Shown piece after piece: positions 1 to 9,368 of a stretch of 64,000 nucleotides of DNA. The notes below the pieces were generated by a model that worked only from the letters and a program-made list of their open reading frames with translations, was not told the origin of the DNA and made no database searches. How positions within the stretch are numbered: the stretch's first letter is position 1; each line of letters starts with the position of its first letter. Source of the DNA: Myxococcales bacterium (GTDB lineage Bacteria > Myxococcota_A > Polyangia > Polyangiales > GCA-016699535); contig CP064980.1 of NCBI GenBank assembly GCA_016699535.1, positions 1,054,001 through 1,118,000 of the forward strand, read 5' to 3'. The translations under genes were made by a program, and so were the position numbers.

Positions 1-2337
1 GGACGCAGCGCTTAGAGACCAGCTTCCTTGATATTCCCAAGTGCCAGCGATTTCTGTGTAGCCTATCCAGCCACCGGTTAGTGCCACACGGCCACTGGCT
101 GGATCATAGACTAATGCCGCCATCGATCGCGCATCGCCAGTGCAGTTGTTACAAATTTGAGTCCAGGTCTGGTTTATTCCGTCCCAGGCCCAAAAATCAT
201 CGTTTAGGGTTGTCGGAGGATCGCCAAAGTCTCTGGCTCCTCCAAAGATCACGAACTTGTCTCGCAACGCTGGATCAAGGGCTTGATGATTTACAAAAGC
301 TGCAGCGCTGCCGCCGTCCCATCGTGTATTGGGCCTTGTGCTTGGTGAGTAGGGGCCGTACCAGCTGCTTCCATCGTATTCATAGACTGTTGAGAAGGCC
401 TGATTGCTGTTGCTTTTGCCGCCGAACAATATCACCCTGCCTCGCGTATCATCAAAGGCCATGTATGCGCCATTTCTACCGACGGGTGCATCGCTCAGTT
501 GCTGCCATACGCTGCCGTCCCATTCCCATAAGGCAGCTGAAGCGTTGTCATCCGAATAGAGCAGCACGCGATCTCGCCAACTATCGTAGACAAAACCATG
601 CCCTTCGGTGCGAGCCCCCGGTGCACATGAACTGCAGATCGTCGTCCACGTGCTACCCTCGTACTCCCACATCGATGCGATAGAATTGCCATTTTGATCG
701 ACACCGCCGTAGGCGAGAATGCTGTTCCGCGTAGCGTGATAGAGTAATTTGATACTGTGAACGCGACCGGGTGGTGAACTAGTGGCTGTTTGCCAGCCTC
801 GTGACGCTCCTGAATCGGCGCAGAGCAAACAGGTGCTGCCTCCACAATCAATATCTGTTTCGTCTTGGTTTTGAAGATTGTCTGAGCAAGTGGGCGACTG
901 ACATAGATTGCTTGTGCAGATGCCCGAGTCACAATCGGTACCGACAAGACATGCGCCTCCCGGCGGGCATGGCGAGCAAATACTGCCTCCACAATCGGTT
1001 GTGGTTTCATCTTGGTTCCAAACGCCATCTGCACAGGTGGCTGCTTGACAGACGTTCGTGGTGCATACAAAACTGGTACAGTCGCTACCTATTGCGCAGC
1101 TCTGACCTGTTGAGCAATTTCCGCAGACACTTCCACCGCAATCGACATCGGTCTCATCGAAGTTTTGCGCGCTGTCGCTGCAGGTGGGTGCTTGGCAAAT
1201 GTTGCCTGTGCATACGCCTGAGTCGCAATCTCCTGCTGTTGAGCAACCTTGTCCCGTTGTACACATCCCACAGGTGCTGCCGCCACAATCAACATCAGTT
1301 TCATCCTGATTCCAGGTGCCATCGGCGCAAGTCGCTACTTGGCAGACGTTGGTGGTGCATACGCTGGATTGGCAGTCGGTGGCGATGGAGCAACTTTTTC
1401 CATCGGTGCATGCCCCGCAGATCGCGCCGCCACAGTCGACATCGGTCTCGTCTTGATTTAAAGCGCTGTCGGAACAAGAGGGTGCTTGGCAAATGTTGGT
1501 GGTGCATACGCTGGATTGACAGTCGGTGGCGATGGAGCAACTTTTTCCATCGGTGCATGCCCCGCAGATCGCGCCGCCACAGTCGACATCGGTCTCGTCT
1601 TGATTCAGAGCGCCATCGGAACAGGAGGGTGCTTGGCAAATGTTGCCTGTGCACATAGCGGAGCTGCAATCTTCAGGTAACTGGCAGTTTTTACCATTTG
1701 CGCAAACGGCGCAACTGCCACCACAGTCCACGTCGGTTTCATCCCCGTTCCGTTTTCCATCACTGCATCCTGTTGGCATGCATGTCTTGTTGTCGCCACA
1801 GATCAACGACTGGCAATCGTTGTTGTTCATACAGCTTGCTCCGTCGGAACAAAGAGGGCAGCTTCCACCGCCACAATCGACGTCGCTCTCCGCAAAATTG
1901 CTTCGCCCATCCGAGCAATAGGTATCGGTATCTTCACTGTCTGGAATTCCGTCTCCGTCACTATCGGTGTCTAAAAAGTTAGGTATGCCATCGCCGTCCA
2001 GATCTTCAGCAAGTTCTTCGGCATCTAACAAACCATCGCCATCGGAATCCAAATCCAGATACGCAAAGAGGCCATCGCTATCGATATCTTCGCCAAGCAG
2101 ATTTTCTTGCGCCAATTCGACAGAAGTCGGAAGGCTATCGCCATCGTCATCCGGATCAAATACGTTTAACAATCCATCACCGTCGGTGTCTTGCAATAAC
2201 TCTAGCGAATCGGGCACACCATCGCCGTCGGAATCCAGTGCGCTTTGATTCTCGGGTGAATCACTTGGATCGTAACCCAGGCGACCGCACGCTGTAGAAG
2301 CGACAAGCGCAAAAGTAAGCAGGTAACGAGCATGCAT
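1..2337 (-). CDS. Large cell-surface lipoprotein with calcium-type, Cys-rich and Kelch-like repeats (partial)
   Basis: The frame is open from ATG 2337 to position 1 without a stop, so the C-terminus lies outside the window (779 codons visible). GAGG at 2347-2350 sits 9 nt before the start. The N-terminus has a short hydrophobic signal ending in STAC, a possible lipobox with Cys17. Residues about 30-135 hold Asp-rich thrombospondin type-3-like repeats (DSDGDGVPD, DTDGDGLLN, DLDGDGIPN). Residues about 140-502 are seven and a half repeats of about 49 residues, of the form CSDGxxNxDETDVDCGG followed by DCxSxxC; this unit is typical of Myxococcota surface proteins. From about 510 on come Kelch-like blades (RGRVILFGG, RDKFVIFGG, GRVALTGG). 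Inferred role: exported binding or adhesion protein; the ligand is unknown. Confidence 0.85.
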   Translation of the reverse strand, partial: MHARYLLTFALVASTACGRLGYDPSDSPENQSALDSDGDGVPDSLELLQDTDGDGLLNVFDPDDDGDSLPTSVELAQENLLGEDIDSDGLFAYLDLDSDGDGLLDAEELAEDLDGDGIPNFLDTDSDGDGIPDSEDTDTYCSDGRSNFAESDVDCGGGSCPLCSDGASCMNNNDCQSLICGDNKTCMPTGCSDGKRNGDETDVDCGGSCAVCANGKNCQLPEDCSSAMCTGNICQAPSCSDGALNQDETDVDCGGAICGACTDGKSCSIATDCQSSVCTTNICQAPSCSDSALNQDETDVDCGGAICGACTDGKSCSIATDCQSSVCTTNVCQVATCADGTWNQDETDVDCGGSTCGMCTTGQGCSTAGDCDSGVCTGNICQAPTCSDSAQNFDETDVDCGGSVCGNCSTGQSCAIGSDCTSFVCTTNVCQAATCADGVWNQDETTTDCGGSICSPCPPGGACLVGTDCDSGICTSNLCQSPTCSDNLQNQDETDIDCGGSTCLLCADSGASRGWQTATSSPPGRVHSIKLLYHATRNSILAYGGVDQNGNSIASMWEYEGSTWTTICSSCAPGARTEGHGFVYDSWRDRVLLYSDDNASAALWEWDGSVWQQLSDAPVGRNGAYMAFDDTRGRVILFGGKSNSNQAFSTVYEYDGSSWYGPYSPSTRPNTRWDGGSAAAFVNHQALDPALRDKFVIFGGARDFGDPPTTLNDDFWAWDGINQTWTQICNNCTGDARSMAALVYDPASGRVALTGGWIGYTEIAGTWEYQGSWSLSAAS
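1348..1641. repeat. Two tandem 147-bp near-identical units inside the Cys-rich coding repeats
   Basis: Units 1348-1494 and 1495-1641 encode consecutive 49-residue Cys-rich repeats. Their first about 111 bases differ at only one or two positions, whereas the neighbouring repeat units are clearly diverged. This points to a recent in-frame duplication within the surface-protein gene. Confidence 0.85.
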
Positions 2338-2618
2338 GTAACACGACCTCAACATGTTAAATGTAGCATGTTTTATAATAAAGAAAAATTACAGTATTTT
2401 TGTATTTTGTCGAAGGAAGTACCGTTTAGGACGCAATACGCTGCCAAGAAAGCCTTCAAACTGAGCAATATTGTACCCAACGAGGATTGACGATTTGCAC
2501 ACGAAATAACGTTGGGCTGCCCTTTGGGTGTGAGCGAGCGCAGCTTTTGAACGACCACCAGCTTGACCCAAGACCTTAGCGTGCTAGCCCTTCGTTGCGA
2601 CCACCGAAGGGAATTCAT

Positions 2619-3506
2619 ATGCGATTTTCATGTTGTGTCTTGTTTTCAATGCTCGTGTTTGCTTGTTCGCTCCAAGCATCGCCTGAATTGAATAGTTCAG
2701 CGCAGAATGCAAAGTCACAGCCGACTAAGCTCGAGGAGCTTTCGACGCGGCTTCAGCTGGATGCGGAACCCATTGGGGTTGATGAGATTCGCACAAAGGT
2801 GTTGTTGGAAGGCCAGCAATACGAGCTGTTTGCCTTGCGTGAAGGTGCGGACTCGCTCGAGGAAATTCAACTTCAGGTTCCGGACGGATCGGACTTGGAT
2901 TTGCTGGTGTTTGACGCAGATGAAACCTTGATTGCATCGTCTGCTCTTTTTGGAAGCTTAAATGAAGGCATTCGGCTTTCGGAGCACGGAATCACGGACG
3001 AGGTGAAATACCTCATGGTTTTTAGAAACTCAAGCGACGCTGAAGCGACCTATACTCTCTCTACCTTTGCTCATGTGCAAACACCAATCGGTGGCGAGGA
3101 TATCGGCGCCATCGATGAGTTTGGCATTAGTCAGATTCGTTTCCAGCGTTTGCCCCTGCACTTTGCCTTGCTTGGACGTTTCAATCAGGATCAAACAGAG
3201 GCGTCAGATGATATCGGCGTTCCTGCGGCAAAAGGCTATCTCCTTGAAGTGCCGCCGAACACAGGTTTTGAACTCGAGCTCAAGATGTCTCGTCCAGAGT
3301 CTTCTTTGCAACTTGTGGTTATTCCTGTTCTCGATTTTCGTTCCGAGAGTTTGGTGTTCTCCGCAGAAGCAGGCAACCCGCAAGTCATTGGGTCCAATGC
3401 GGTTCCACAATTTCAGTACTACGAAGTCTACGTGCGCAAGCTAGTCTACTATCCCACAGAAGATCCCGAGCTTGGTGTTTTCCGCATTCAAGCACGTCGC
3501 CTCTAA
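2619..3506 (+). CDS. Secreted protein of unknown function
   Basis: The protein has 295 residues. The start at 2619 is preceded by GAAGGG (2606-2611) at 7 nt; an upstream in-frame TTG at 2595 is less likely. The N-terminus MRFSCCVLFSMLVFACSLQA is a signal peptide, possibly lipidated at the Cys before SLQ. The mature part is rich in beta-prone segments and contains a stretch resembling pre-peptidase or bacterial beta-sandwich domains (SDLDLLVFDADETLI, about residues 92-106). No catalytic motif was recognised. It converges on the DUF1592 gene with a 55-bp gap. It is probably periplasmic or outer-membrane associated; no function is claimed. Confidence 0.75.
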   Translation: MRFSCCVLFSMLVFACSLQASPELNSSAQNAKSQPTKLEELSTRLQLDAEPIGVDEIRTKVLLEGQQYELFALREGADSLEEIQLQVPDGSDLDLLVFDADETLIASSALFGSLNEGIRLSEHGITDEVKYLMVFRNSSDAEATYTLSTFAHVQTPIGGEDIGAIDEFGISQIRFQRLPLHFALLGRFNQDQTEASDDIGVPAAKGYLLEVPPNTGFELELKMSRPESSLQLVVIPVLDFRSESLVFSAEAGNPQVIGSNAVPQFQYYEVYVRKLVYYPTEDPELGVFRIQARRL

Positions 3507-3561
3507 CCTATTGAAATCAATAAAGTCTGAGCGATGAGAGCGTGCTGTATGCTTTGCTTGT

Positions 3562-5175
3562 CTACTCGATGGGGATCCGGAAACGGAAGGCGTCGGTTTG
3601 GACGAAGTTGCGGATCAGGTCTTTGAAGTTATGGCCACTGTTTTCAAAGTCAGCGTTGAGTGCATCCAAGGTGCAGCTATCAGCCACGGTGTCTTGCAAG
3701 CGTCCAAGCGACCAGTGAAAGAAGTACTCGACCATGCAAGCCGGGGTCTCAGGTGCTGCAGCGAGTTTTGATCCAAGCTCGGCCACATTTTGGAAATCCG
3801 GTTCATCGAAGCCATCAATGTAACCAGCGCCGGGTAAGGGGCTGTCGTCCGGATAAGCGTCTCGTTTTTGAGCGAGCTGATCGAACATTTCTAAACCGTT
3901 GCCGATTGGATCCATCATCGTGTGGCATCCAGCGCAGACCGGGTCAGCCAAGCGATCGGCCTCTGGCGAGACCTGCAGATCGGCTGGCACTGGCGGGGGC
4001 GGATCACACAGCACCACGTCTCGGATGTATTTACCGCGGTGAACGACTGGAGGTTTGCCCACCGGAGCGGACATGATCAAAAAGGAAGCTGTGCCAAAGA
4101 AGCCACCACGGCCGCTTGCGACAAGCTCGGTTTTCTCAAAACCGGATGCGCCCACGCCGCTTAGACCGTATTGATTGGCCAAGGTGCTATCGACGTAACC
4201 GTAGCTGGCATTGAAAAGTCCAATGGCGTCGGTTTCGTTCCAAAGAAAATCTTCGATGAGTCGTGAGGCTTCTTCGTGGGCTGCGCTCTTGAGAGTCGGA
4301 TCGATATCAACTTCGCCAGGCGTTGCGTTGTCCGCAAGGGGCAAGCGCAGCCACTGATCGGCAAAGACGTGCATGGAGTTTTTGGCGCGTTCATCGGCAA
4401 GCATCTGCTCAGCGTAGCTGGTCACACCTTCTTTTGTATCAAGTTCACCGGCTTCGGCCGCATCAAGCAAAGCATCATCGGGGCTGCTTTGCCAGAGCAT
4501 AAAGGAAAGGCGCGAGGCCATTTCGTAACCGGTGATTTTTAGCAAATCAGGTCGCTCGGTGTTGTTTTCTCCGAGCTCGGTGCGGAAAAGAAAACGAGAA
4601 GATTGCAGCATTCCTTCGATGATCAAGCGAATTGCGCCATTGGCATCGGCAGGGTCGTGGGTTTGTCCAAGGGCTATCAAAGGCGCCAGATCATTGTGCT
4701 GCTCATCTTCTCGCAGTGGGCGACGGTAGACTTTTCGGCCAAGGCTGCGAGCGGCTTGCTCTTGGCAACTTTGCTCAGCGACATTGCATCCACCGGTAAG
4801 TTCGGCAAGCTTGTCGGGCGAACTTAGCACTTGCTCAGCAACATATTCGGCAATGCTTTGGTAGGTGGCTGCTTGATCCACGCTGATGGTCAAAAGCGTA
4901 GCGTTGTTGCGAAAACCTTTCATGACGGGATCCAAAGGAAACTCTTCGGCCATGCTTGAGACATCCACTCCGAAAATGTCGGCAATGCTGTTGATGTACT
5001 CGCGTTTGGTGAGTCGGCGAATGGGCGCGGGTCCGGGGCTGTGTTTGTCTGCGGTGCAGGTCAACGCTGCGGCCACGCTGCTAGTTCCACTTGTGTTCGT
5101 GTTGGCACCGATCGAACCGCTGCAGCTTGTACTAAGTAGAGTAACCGACAGGATCGCTAAGCTAAGGTATCTCAT
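3562..5175 (-). CDS. DUF1592/DUF1588/DUF1585 c-type cytochrome-like lipoprotein
   Basis: The start ATG 5175 overlaps the stop of the DUF1552 gene as ATGA and has GGAGG 9 nt upstream; the open frame to 5406 has no comparable signal. The protein has 537 residues. A lipoprotein signal ends at Cys18 (LLSTSC). In order: RLTKREYINSIADIFGVD (DUF1587-like, about 47-65), KVYRRPLREDE (DUF1595-like), SRFLFRTELG and ASRLSFMLW (DUF1592), HRGKYIRDVVLCDPPPP (DUF1588), then a single haem-binding CAGCH at about 413 followed by MMDPIGNGLE (DUF1585). These families always travel with DUF1552 in Planctomycetes and Myxococcota. The pair is presumed to act in the periplasm; the electron partner or substrate is unknown. 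Confidence 0.9.
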   Translation of the reverse strand: MRYLSLAILSVTLLSTSCSGSIGANTNTSGTSSVAAALTCTADKHSPGPAPIRRLTKREYINSIADIFGVDVSSMAEEFPLDPVMKGFRNNATLLTISVDQAATYQSIAEYVAEQVLSSPDKLAELTGGCNVAEQSCQEQAARSLGRKVYRRPLREDEQHNDLAPLIALGQTHDPADANGAIRLIIEGMLQSSRFLFRTELGENNTERPDLLKITGYEMASRLSFMLWQSSPDDALLDAAEAGELDTKEGVTSYAEQMLADERAKNSMHVFADQWLRLPLADNATPGEVDIDPTLKSAAHEEASRLIEDFLWNETDAIGLFNASYGYVDSTLANQYGLSGVGASGFEKTELVASGRGGFFGTASFLIMSAPVGKPPVVHRGKYIRDVVLCDPPPPVPADLQVSPEADRLADPVCAGCHTMMDPIGNGLEMFDQLAQKRDAYPDDSPLPGAGYIDGFDEPDFQNVAELGSKLAAAPETPACMVEYFFHWSLGRLQDTVADSCTLDALNADFENSGHNFKDLIRNFVQTDAFRFRIPIE

Positions 5176-6638
5176 ATCCAAAGTCCTCCAATCGTGCCCG
5201 TGGAGTTTCCGATACTGGCTTCGTCGGATGCCGAAACACCTACGGCGCGCATGGCGGTGAGCCAAAGATTTGAGATTTGCGTTCCGGAAGGCGCAGCGAC
5301 TGTGCCGCCGCCGGTCATGCCGCCGAGGTTTCCAGCGACAAGAACAGGGAGCACATCGTCGCGGTGATTGACGTCGCCCATTTCGCTGGTGCCGACCACT
5401 GCGCAATGATCCAACAAAGTCGTATCATCCCCCAAAGGTACATTAAGTTTTTCAATAAAGTGTGCAAAGCGAGAGACACGCCAGCGGGCGAGTTCGGCAA
5501 ACTGAGCGTATTCTGCAGGAGAGTTTACGGGGCTTGAGTGTGATAGGCCGTGCTCGTTGCTCGTGTGTCCGAGAAATGAATAAAGGTAGCTGTCCGAAGA
5601 GCTGCACAGCGAAACATACATCACTCGCGTCAAATCGCAGATAAACGCCATTTGATGGAGCGTGAGCAAATCTTCAACGCGGTTTTGATACTCGATCGCT
5701 TCGTTGTTTGAGGGCGTGCTTGCTGCAGGTGTTGCGGGCGACTCGCAACTTCGTGGTCCTGTGCTTAATCGAAGCTCAAGTTCACGAATGCTTGTGAGGT
5801 GTTCTTCTAGTTTTTCGCGATCGGATTGTCCGAGTTCATTTTGCAAGGTTTGGATATCGGTGTCGACGTAGTCCAAGACGCTGCCGCGCTTTGCTTTGAG
5901 CTTTTCAAGCTCGGGATCCGGCTCGCCGGTGTTTCCGCTAAACTGCGTGAAGATGTCATCGAAAAACTTTCGAGGATCGACGAAGTAGTCTTGGAACTGA
6001 CCGCCCTCTCCGAAGGAATAGGCCCGGCGTACAATGGTGATGTCGCTTGCGCCGCCAATGTTGCGTGCGCAGGAATTGATGGAGCCATAGGGAGCATCAC
6101 CACGGATGTGTTTGGCGATGGCTTGGTCTACTGAGATGCCTTGTGCGCCTTTGACTTCAGCTTCGAATTTACCTCGAAAGGTTCCGCTCTCGGTTTTTGC
6201 AGGCAGACCAGTTGAGAAACTAAAGCCACAAGCAGTGTGGCGCTCGAGGCTTTGTGTTGTCGAAGCGACATCGTTTCCAATGTTTGTGATGGCATTGATC
6301 AAGGGGGTTACGTCGCTAGCGACTGGTGCGACCATGGGAGGCGCCGAGACCAAGCCGTCCATCCCACCGACACGCAGCCCATTGAGAATCGAGTCGTTTG
6401 CAAGATTGCTAAGCGATCCGGTTTTCCAATAATCCATCGCTGCGCCATCGCCCCAATGAAACAAAACGAAACGCTTTGGTTGATCGACGTTTTCACTACG
6501 TGCAACGCGATGAAACTGCCCCTTGCTGTTGAGCATGGCCTCCAGTGGTGGCAGAGCAATCGCGATGCCTGCGATACCCATGCCGCGAAGCACTGCACGG
6601 CGATTAAGTTTAAGCTTCTTATGTGGTCCCTTTCTCAC
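5172..6638 (-). CDS. DUF1552 protein with twin-arginine-type signal
   Basis: This is the first gene of a two-gene operon with the DUF1592 cytochrome-like protein (4-nt ATGA overlap). The chosen start is GTG 6638, with GAGGGAGG just upstream; ATG 6677 is an alternative. Near the N-terminus NRRAVLRG (residues 12-19) followed by a hydrophobic run GMGIAGIAIALPP is a Tat-like signal, which suggests export in folded form. The body has DUF1552 features: FVLFHWGDGAAMDYW, later DLTRVMYVSL and a C-terminal VVGTSEMGDVNHRDD with GNLGG. The family is related to sulfatase/alkaline-phosphatase-like DUF1501 proteins. Its activity is not established. It is divergent from the FHA-sigma54 regulator, which could control it. 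Confidence 0.88.
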   Translation of the reverse strand: MRKGPHKKLKLNRRAVLRGMGIAGIAIALPPLEAMLNSKGQFHRVARSENVDQPKRFVLFHWGDGAAMDYWKTGSLSNLANDSILNGLRVGGMDGLVSAPPMVAPVASDVTPLINAITNIGNDVASTTQSLERHTACGFSFSTGLPAKTESGTFRGKFEAEVKGAQGISVDQAIAKHIRGDAPYGSINSCARNIGGASDITIVRRAYSFGEGGQFQDYFVDPRKFFDDIFTQFSGNTGEPDPELEKLKAKRGSVLDYVDTDIQTLQNELGQSDREKLEEHLTSIRELELRLSTGPRSCESPATPAASTPSNNEAIEYQNRVEDLLTLHQMAFICDLTRVMYVSLCSSSDSYLYSFLGHTSNEHGLSHSSPVNSPAEYAQFAELARWRVSRFAHFIEKLNVPLGDDTTLLDHCAVVGTSEMGDVNHRDDVLPVLVAGNLGGMTGGGTVAAPSGTQISNLWLTAMRAVGVSASDEASIGNSTGTIGGLWI

Positions 6639-6883
6639 AAGCCCTCCCTCATGAAGATGGTAGTTTGCAACACTCATGCCAGCTATAAAAAGGAGCGGTT
6701 CTTGATGTAGCGATCTAAAAAAACCGGACAAAATTGTCGTATTGCTCGGAGCATGGAGCGTGTCATGCGCCGAAAATCGGCCAATTTTACGCAATATTTG
6801 CAGGATATTTCCAAGGACGGAGCCATCCAAACGCACTGCATATAAAGGCGGATCACGCCTCCAAGGGATGTTACACTGCTGTT

Positions 6884-8686
6884 ATGCCTTGTCTTACACG
6901 TTTGGGAGGCCCCGAGGGCAGTCAGCAGTTCGCTGTGTTTAAAGCGATTACTTCTATTGGTAGCGCACCATCAAACGATGTTGTGTTAAACGACGGCAGT
7001 GTTGCTGAGTATCATGCGCAGTTGGTGTTCGATGGCAAACACTTCAACTTGGCCGAAATAGATGGCGAAGCGGAGCTGAAAATCAATGGTAAACGAAAAC
7101 GACGTGCTCGTTTAGTTCATAACGATCGGCTTCATGTCGGAGATGTTGAGCTGGTCTTCTCATTGCTTGACGGTACCGGTGTAGGTGATGAACGCGAAGA
7201 CTCCAATGCTCCGAATGGCAGCGAACTCTCCGGGCTTGCACGCCTGCATGAGTTTAGCATGCGTTTGATGGAGATACGTTCGGTAGATACCTTGCTCGAG
7301 TCATTGCTTGACGCCGTCATTGAAATCACCCACGCCGATAAAGGCTTTGTGATTTTGCTTGAGGATACGCGACCCAAAATAACGGTGGCACGTAATTTAC
7401 GCGGCGAAAACCTTAGCGATGGGATTCGGCATCTGTCCGACAGCATCATTGCCAAAGTGATCGAAAACAAGCGAGCAGTGATTGTTAGCGATGCACTAAA
7501 AGATGAAGTGTTTAGCAAGAGTGAGAGCGTGATGAGCCTCAAACTGTGCTCGGTGATGTGTGCACCTTTGATGTCCCAGGGACAGTTGTTGGGTGTGCTT
7601 TACGTGGGCAACGATAGCGTGGCCAATTTGTTTGTGGAATCATCGCTGGATGTGATGAGTGTGTTTGCGGGTCAGGCCTCGCTCATTTTACAAAATGCAC
7701 TTTTGTTGGATCAATTGCGCACCGATCGCGATCAGCTGGCCGAACAACTTGAAAACAAGCGTTTTGGCGACATCATTGGAAGCTCGCCCTCGCTGCTCGA
7801 AGTCTTTGCGCAAATTGAAAAAGTCGCGCCGATTGACATCAGTGTGCTCGTTACCGGTGAAACCGGTACGGGCAAAGAACTGATTGCTGCTGAGATTCAT
7901 CGGCGCAGCGGGCGCGGGGCGGGGCCCTTCGTTGCGGTCAATTGTGGGGCGATTCCAGAGAATCTGATGGAAAGCGAGCTTTTCGGGCATGTAAAGGGCG
8001 CATTCACAGGTGCGATTGCTACCCATCAGGGACGTTTTCAGCAAGCCAATGGTGGCACCTTGTTTTTAGACGAAATAGGTGAGTTACCACTTTCGCTCCA
8101 GGTAAAACTATTGAGAGCTTTGCAAGAACATGAAGTCAGCAAGGTGGGCGATAGTCAAAAGGAGAAAGTAGACATCCGGGTGATTGCGGCAACGCATCGT
8201 GACCTTCAAGAAGAGATTAAGAAAAGCCGCTTTCGAGAAGATCTTTATTATCGTCTCAACGTGGTTCACTTGCATCTGCCTCCGCTGCGTGAACGCGGAG
8301 AAGATGTGATCGTGCTTGCTAAATACTTGCTTGAAAAGTTTGTTCAAGAATTTAAAAGCGAGGTTCGAGGCTTTACACCTAATGCGATAATCGCATTGCG
8401 CAAATATCCATGGCCAGGAAATGTCCGGCAGCTTGAGAACCGCATCAAAAAAGCGATTGTACTCTGTGATAAGACTCTTGTTGGCCCTGAAGATCTTGAA
8501 CTTGGCGAAAAAGCACTTGAGCCCATCAAGACCTTGGCGCAGGCGCGTGAGGATTTTCAGCGCAGCTACATCCACGAGGTGTTGGAGCTCAACGGCGGCA
8601 ACCGCACCAAAACTGCCCAGGACTTAGGGGTCGATCCACGCACCGTCTTTCGCTACCTAGAAAAGGGTGGTCCCGACATCGAATAG
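6884..8686 (+). CDS. Sigma54-dependent transcriptional activator with FHA and GAF sensor domains
   Basis: The protein has 600 residues from ATG 6884; an upstream frame to 6734 lacks FHA homology and is not used. An N-terminal FHA domain (about 10-90; ITSIGSAPSNDVVLND) would bind phosphothreonine. A GAF domain follows (about 126-290), then a sigma54 AAA+ domain (about 295-525) with Walker A GETGTGKE near 325, the sigma54-contacting GAFTGA near 375 and Walker B GGTLFLDEIGEL. A Fis-type helix-turn-helix ends the protein (NRTKTAQDLGVDPRTVFRYL). There is no receiver domain, so input is probably via Ser/Thr kinases or a small ligand rather than a histidine kinase. FHA-headed activators of this type are abundant in myxobacteria. 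It faces the DUF1552 operon head to head. Confidence 0.95.
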   Translation: MPCLTRLGGPEGSQQFAVFKAITSIGSAPSNDVVLNDGSVAEYHAQLVFDGKHFNLAEIDGEAELKINGKRKRRARLVHNDRLHVGDVELVFSLLDGTGVGDEREDSNAPNGSELSGLARLHEFSMRLMEIRSVDTLLESLLDAVIEITHADKGFVILLEDTRPKITVARNLRGENLSDGIRHLSDSIIAKVIENKRAVIVSDALKDEVFSKSESVMSLKLCSVMCAPLMSQGQLLGVLYVGNDSVANLFVESSLDVMSVFAGQASLILQNALLLDQLRTDRDQLAEQLENKRFGDIIGSSPSLLEVFAQIEKVAPIDISVLVTGETGTGKELIAAEIHRRSGRGAGPFVAVNCGAIPENLMESELFGHVKGAFTGAIATHQGRFQQANGGTLFLDEIGELPLSLQVKLLRALQEHEVSKVGDSQKEKVDIRVIAATHRDLQEEIKKSRFREDLYYRLNVVHLHLPPLRERGEDVIVLAKYLLEKFVQEFKSEVRGFTPNAIIALRKYPWPGNVRQLENRIKKAIVLCDKTLVGPEDLELGEKALEPIKTLAQAREDFQRSYIHEVLELNGGNRTKTAQDLGVDPRTVFRYLEKGGPDIE

Positions 8687-8799
8687 GCGGTATGTATGGG
8701 CGGGTGCGGTCAATTCTCATCAGACTACAAAGTGCGTGGATGACATGCAAAAGCTGACAGGATTGTCAGGGTAAAAGAGCTCACAGGGTCTTTAGCGAC

Positions 8800-9368
8800 A
8801 TGCGGCAAAGCTATAATTTCAAACGCTTAGCGAGAAGTCACCGAGTTGGCCCGGCCTTTGCTTCATGGATAAGCATGTGCGCTTTAATTTCCATTTTTAA
8901 CAGCGGCTGCTTGGTTTTGGAGCGCGAAAAAGGGGCGGAGGAGAAAAACTTTCCGCCCTCGATTGTGAGCCCTGACAGCGCGCAACATCCGCTAGGCAAA
9001 CTTGTGCGATTGGATTTGCCCCAACTGACCCAGAGAGCACTGAAGAAGTGTTTGAATTTATAGTACGCGATCCCAACGTTGAGCAGGTTTTGCAATACCG
9101 CGTGTTTTTAGATCGTGTGAGTGGTTTTGGGGAAAACAGTTTGATCGACCAAGATGAGCTTCAGCCCATTGGGCAGACCAATCGACCTTGGGAGTTTCGA
9201 GTTGAGCGTGAACAGTTGCTAGCAAAGCCCTGCAGAAAGCTTGAATTAATCGTGGTAGGACAGTTTGATTTTCCAGACCTAAAGCCTGTGGAAGAAAATG
9301 ATATTGACGTTGCCAATTGGTGGGTTGTCTCGAGCGACTCCGTTAACCCTGCGGAGTGCCCCCCATGA
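8800..9368 (+). CDS. Small lipoprotein, frameshifted at a C run
   Basis: Two frames join into one protein. The first (8800-9063) carries a signal ending in FNSGC, a lipobox-like site, and reads to KLVRLDLP. The second frame then gives PTDPESTEEVFEFIVRDPNV and runs to 9368. The switch maps to the four Cs at 9019-9022, where one more C would restore a continuous protein of about 189 residues. The function is not recognised. Its stop overlaps the start of the next lipoprotein as ATGA (9365-9368), so the two form an operon. Whether the frameshift is real or a sequence error cannot be told here. Confidence 0.7.

Noticed and set aside
780..1920. Repeated 147-bp units as a CRISPR or DNA satellite
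   Set aside because: They are in-frame 49-residue coding repeats; only two units are close at the DNA level.
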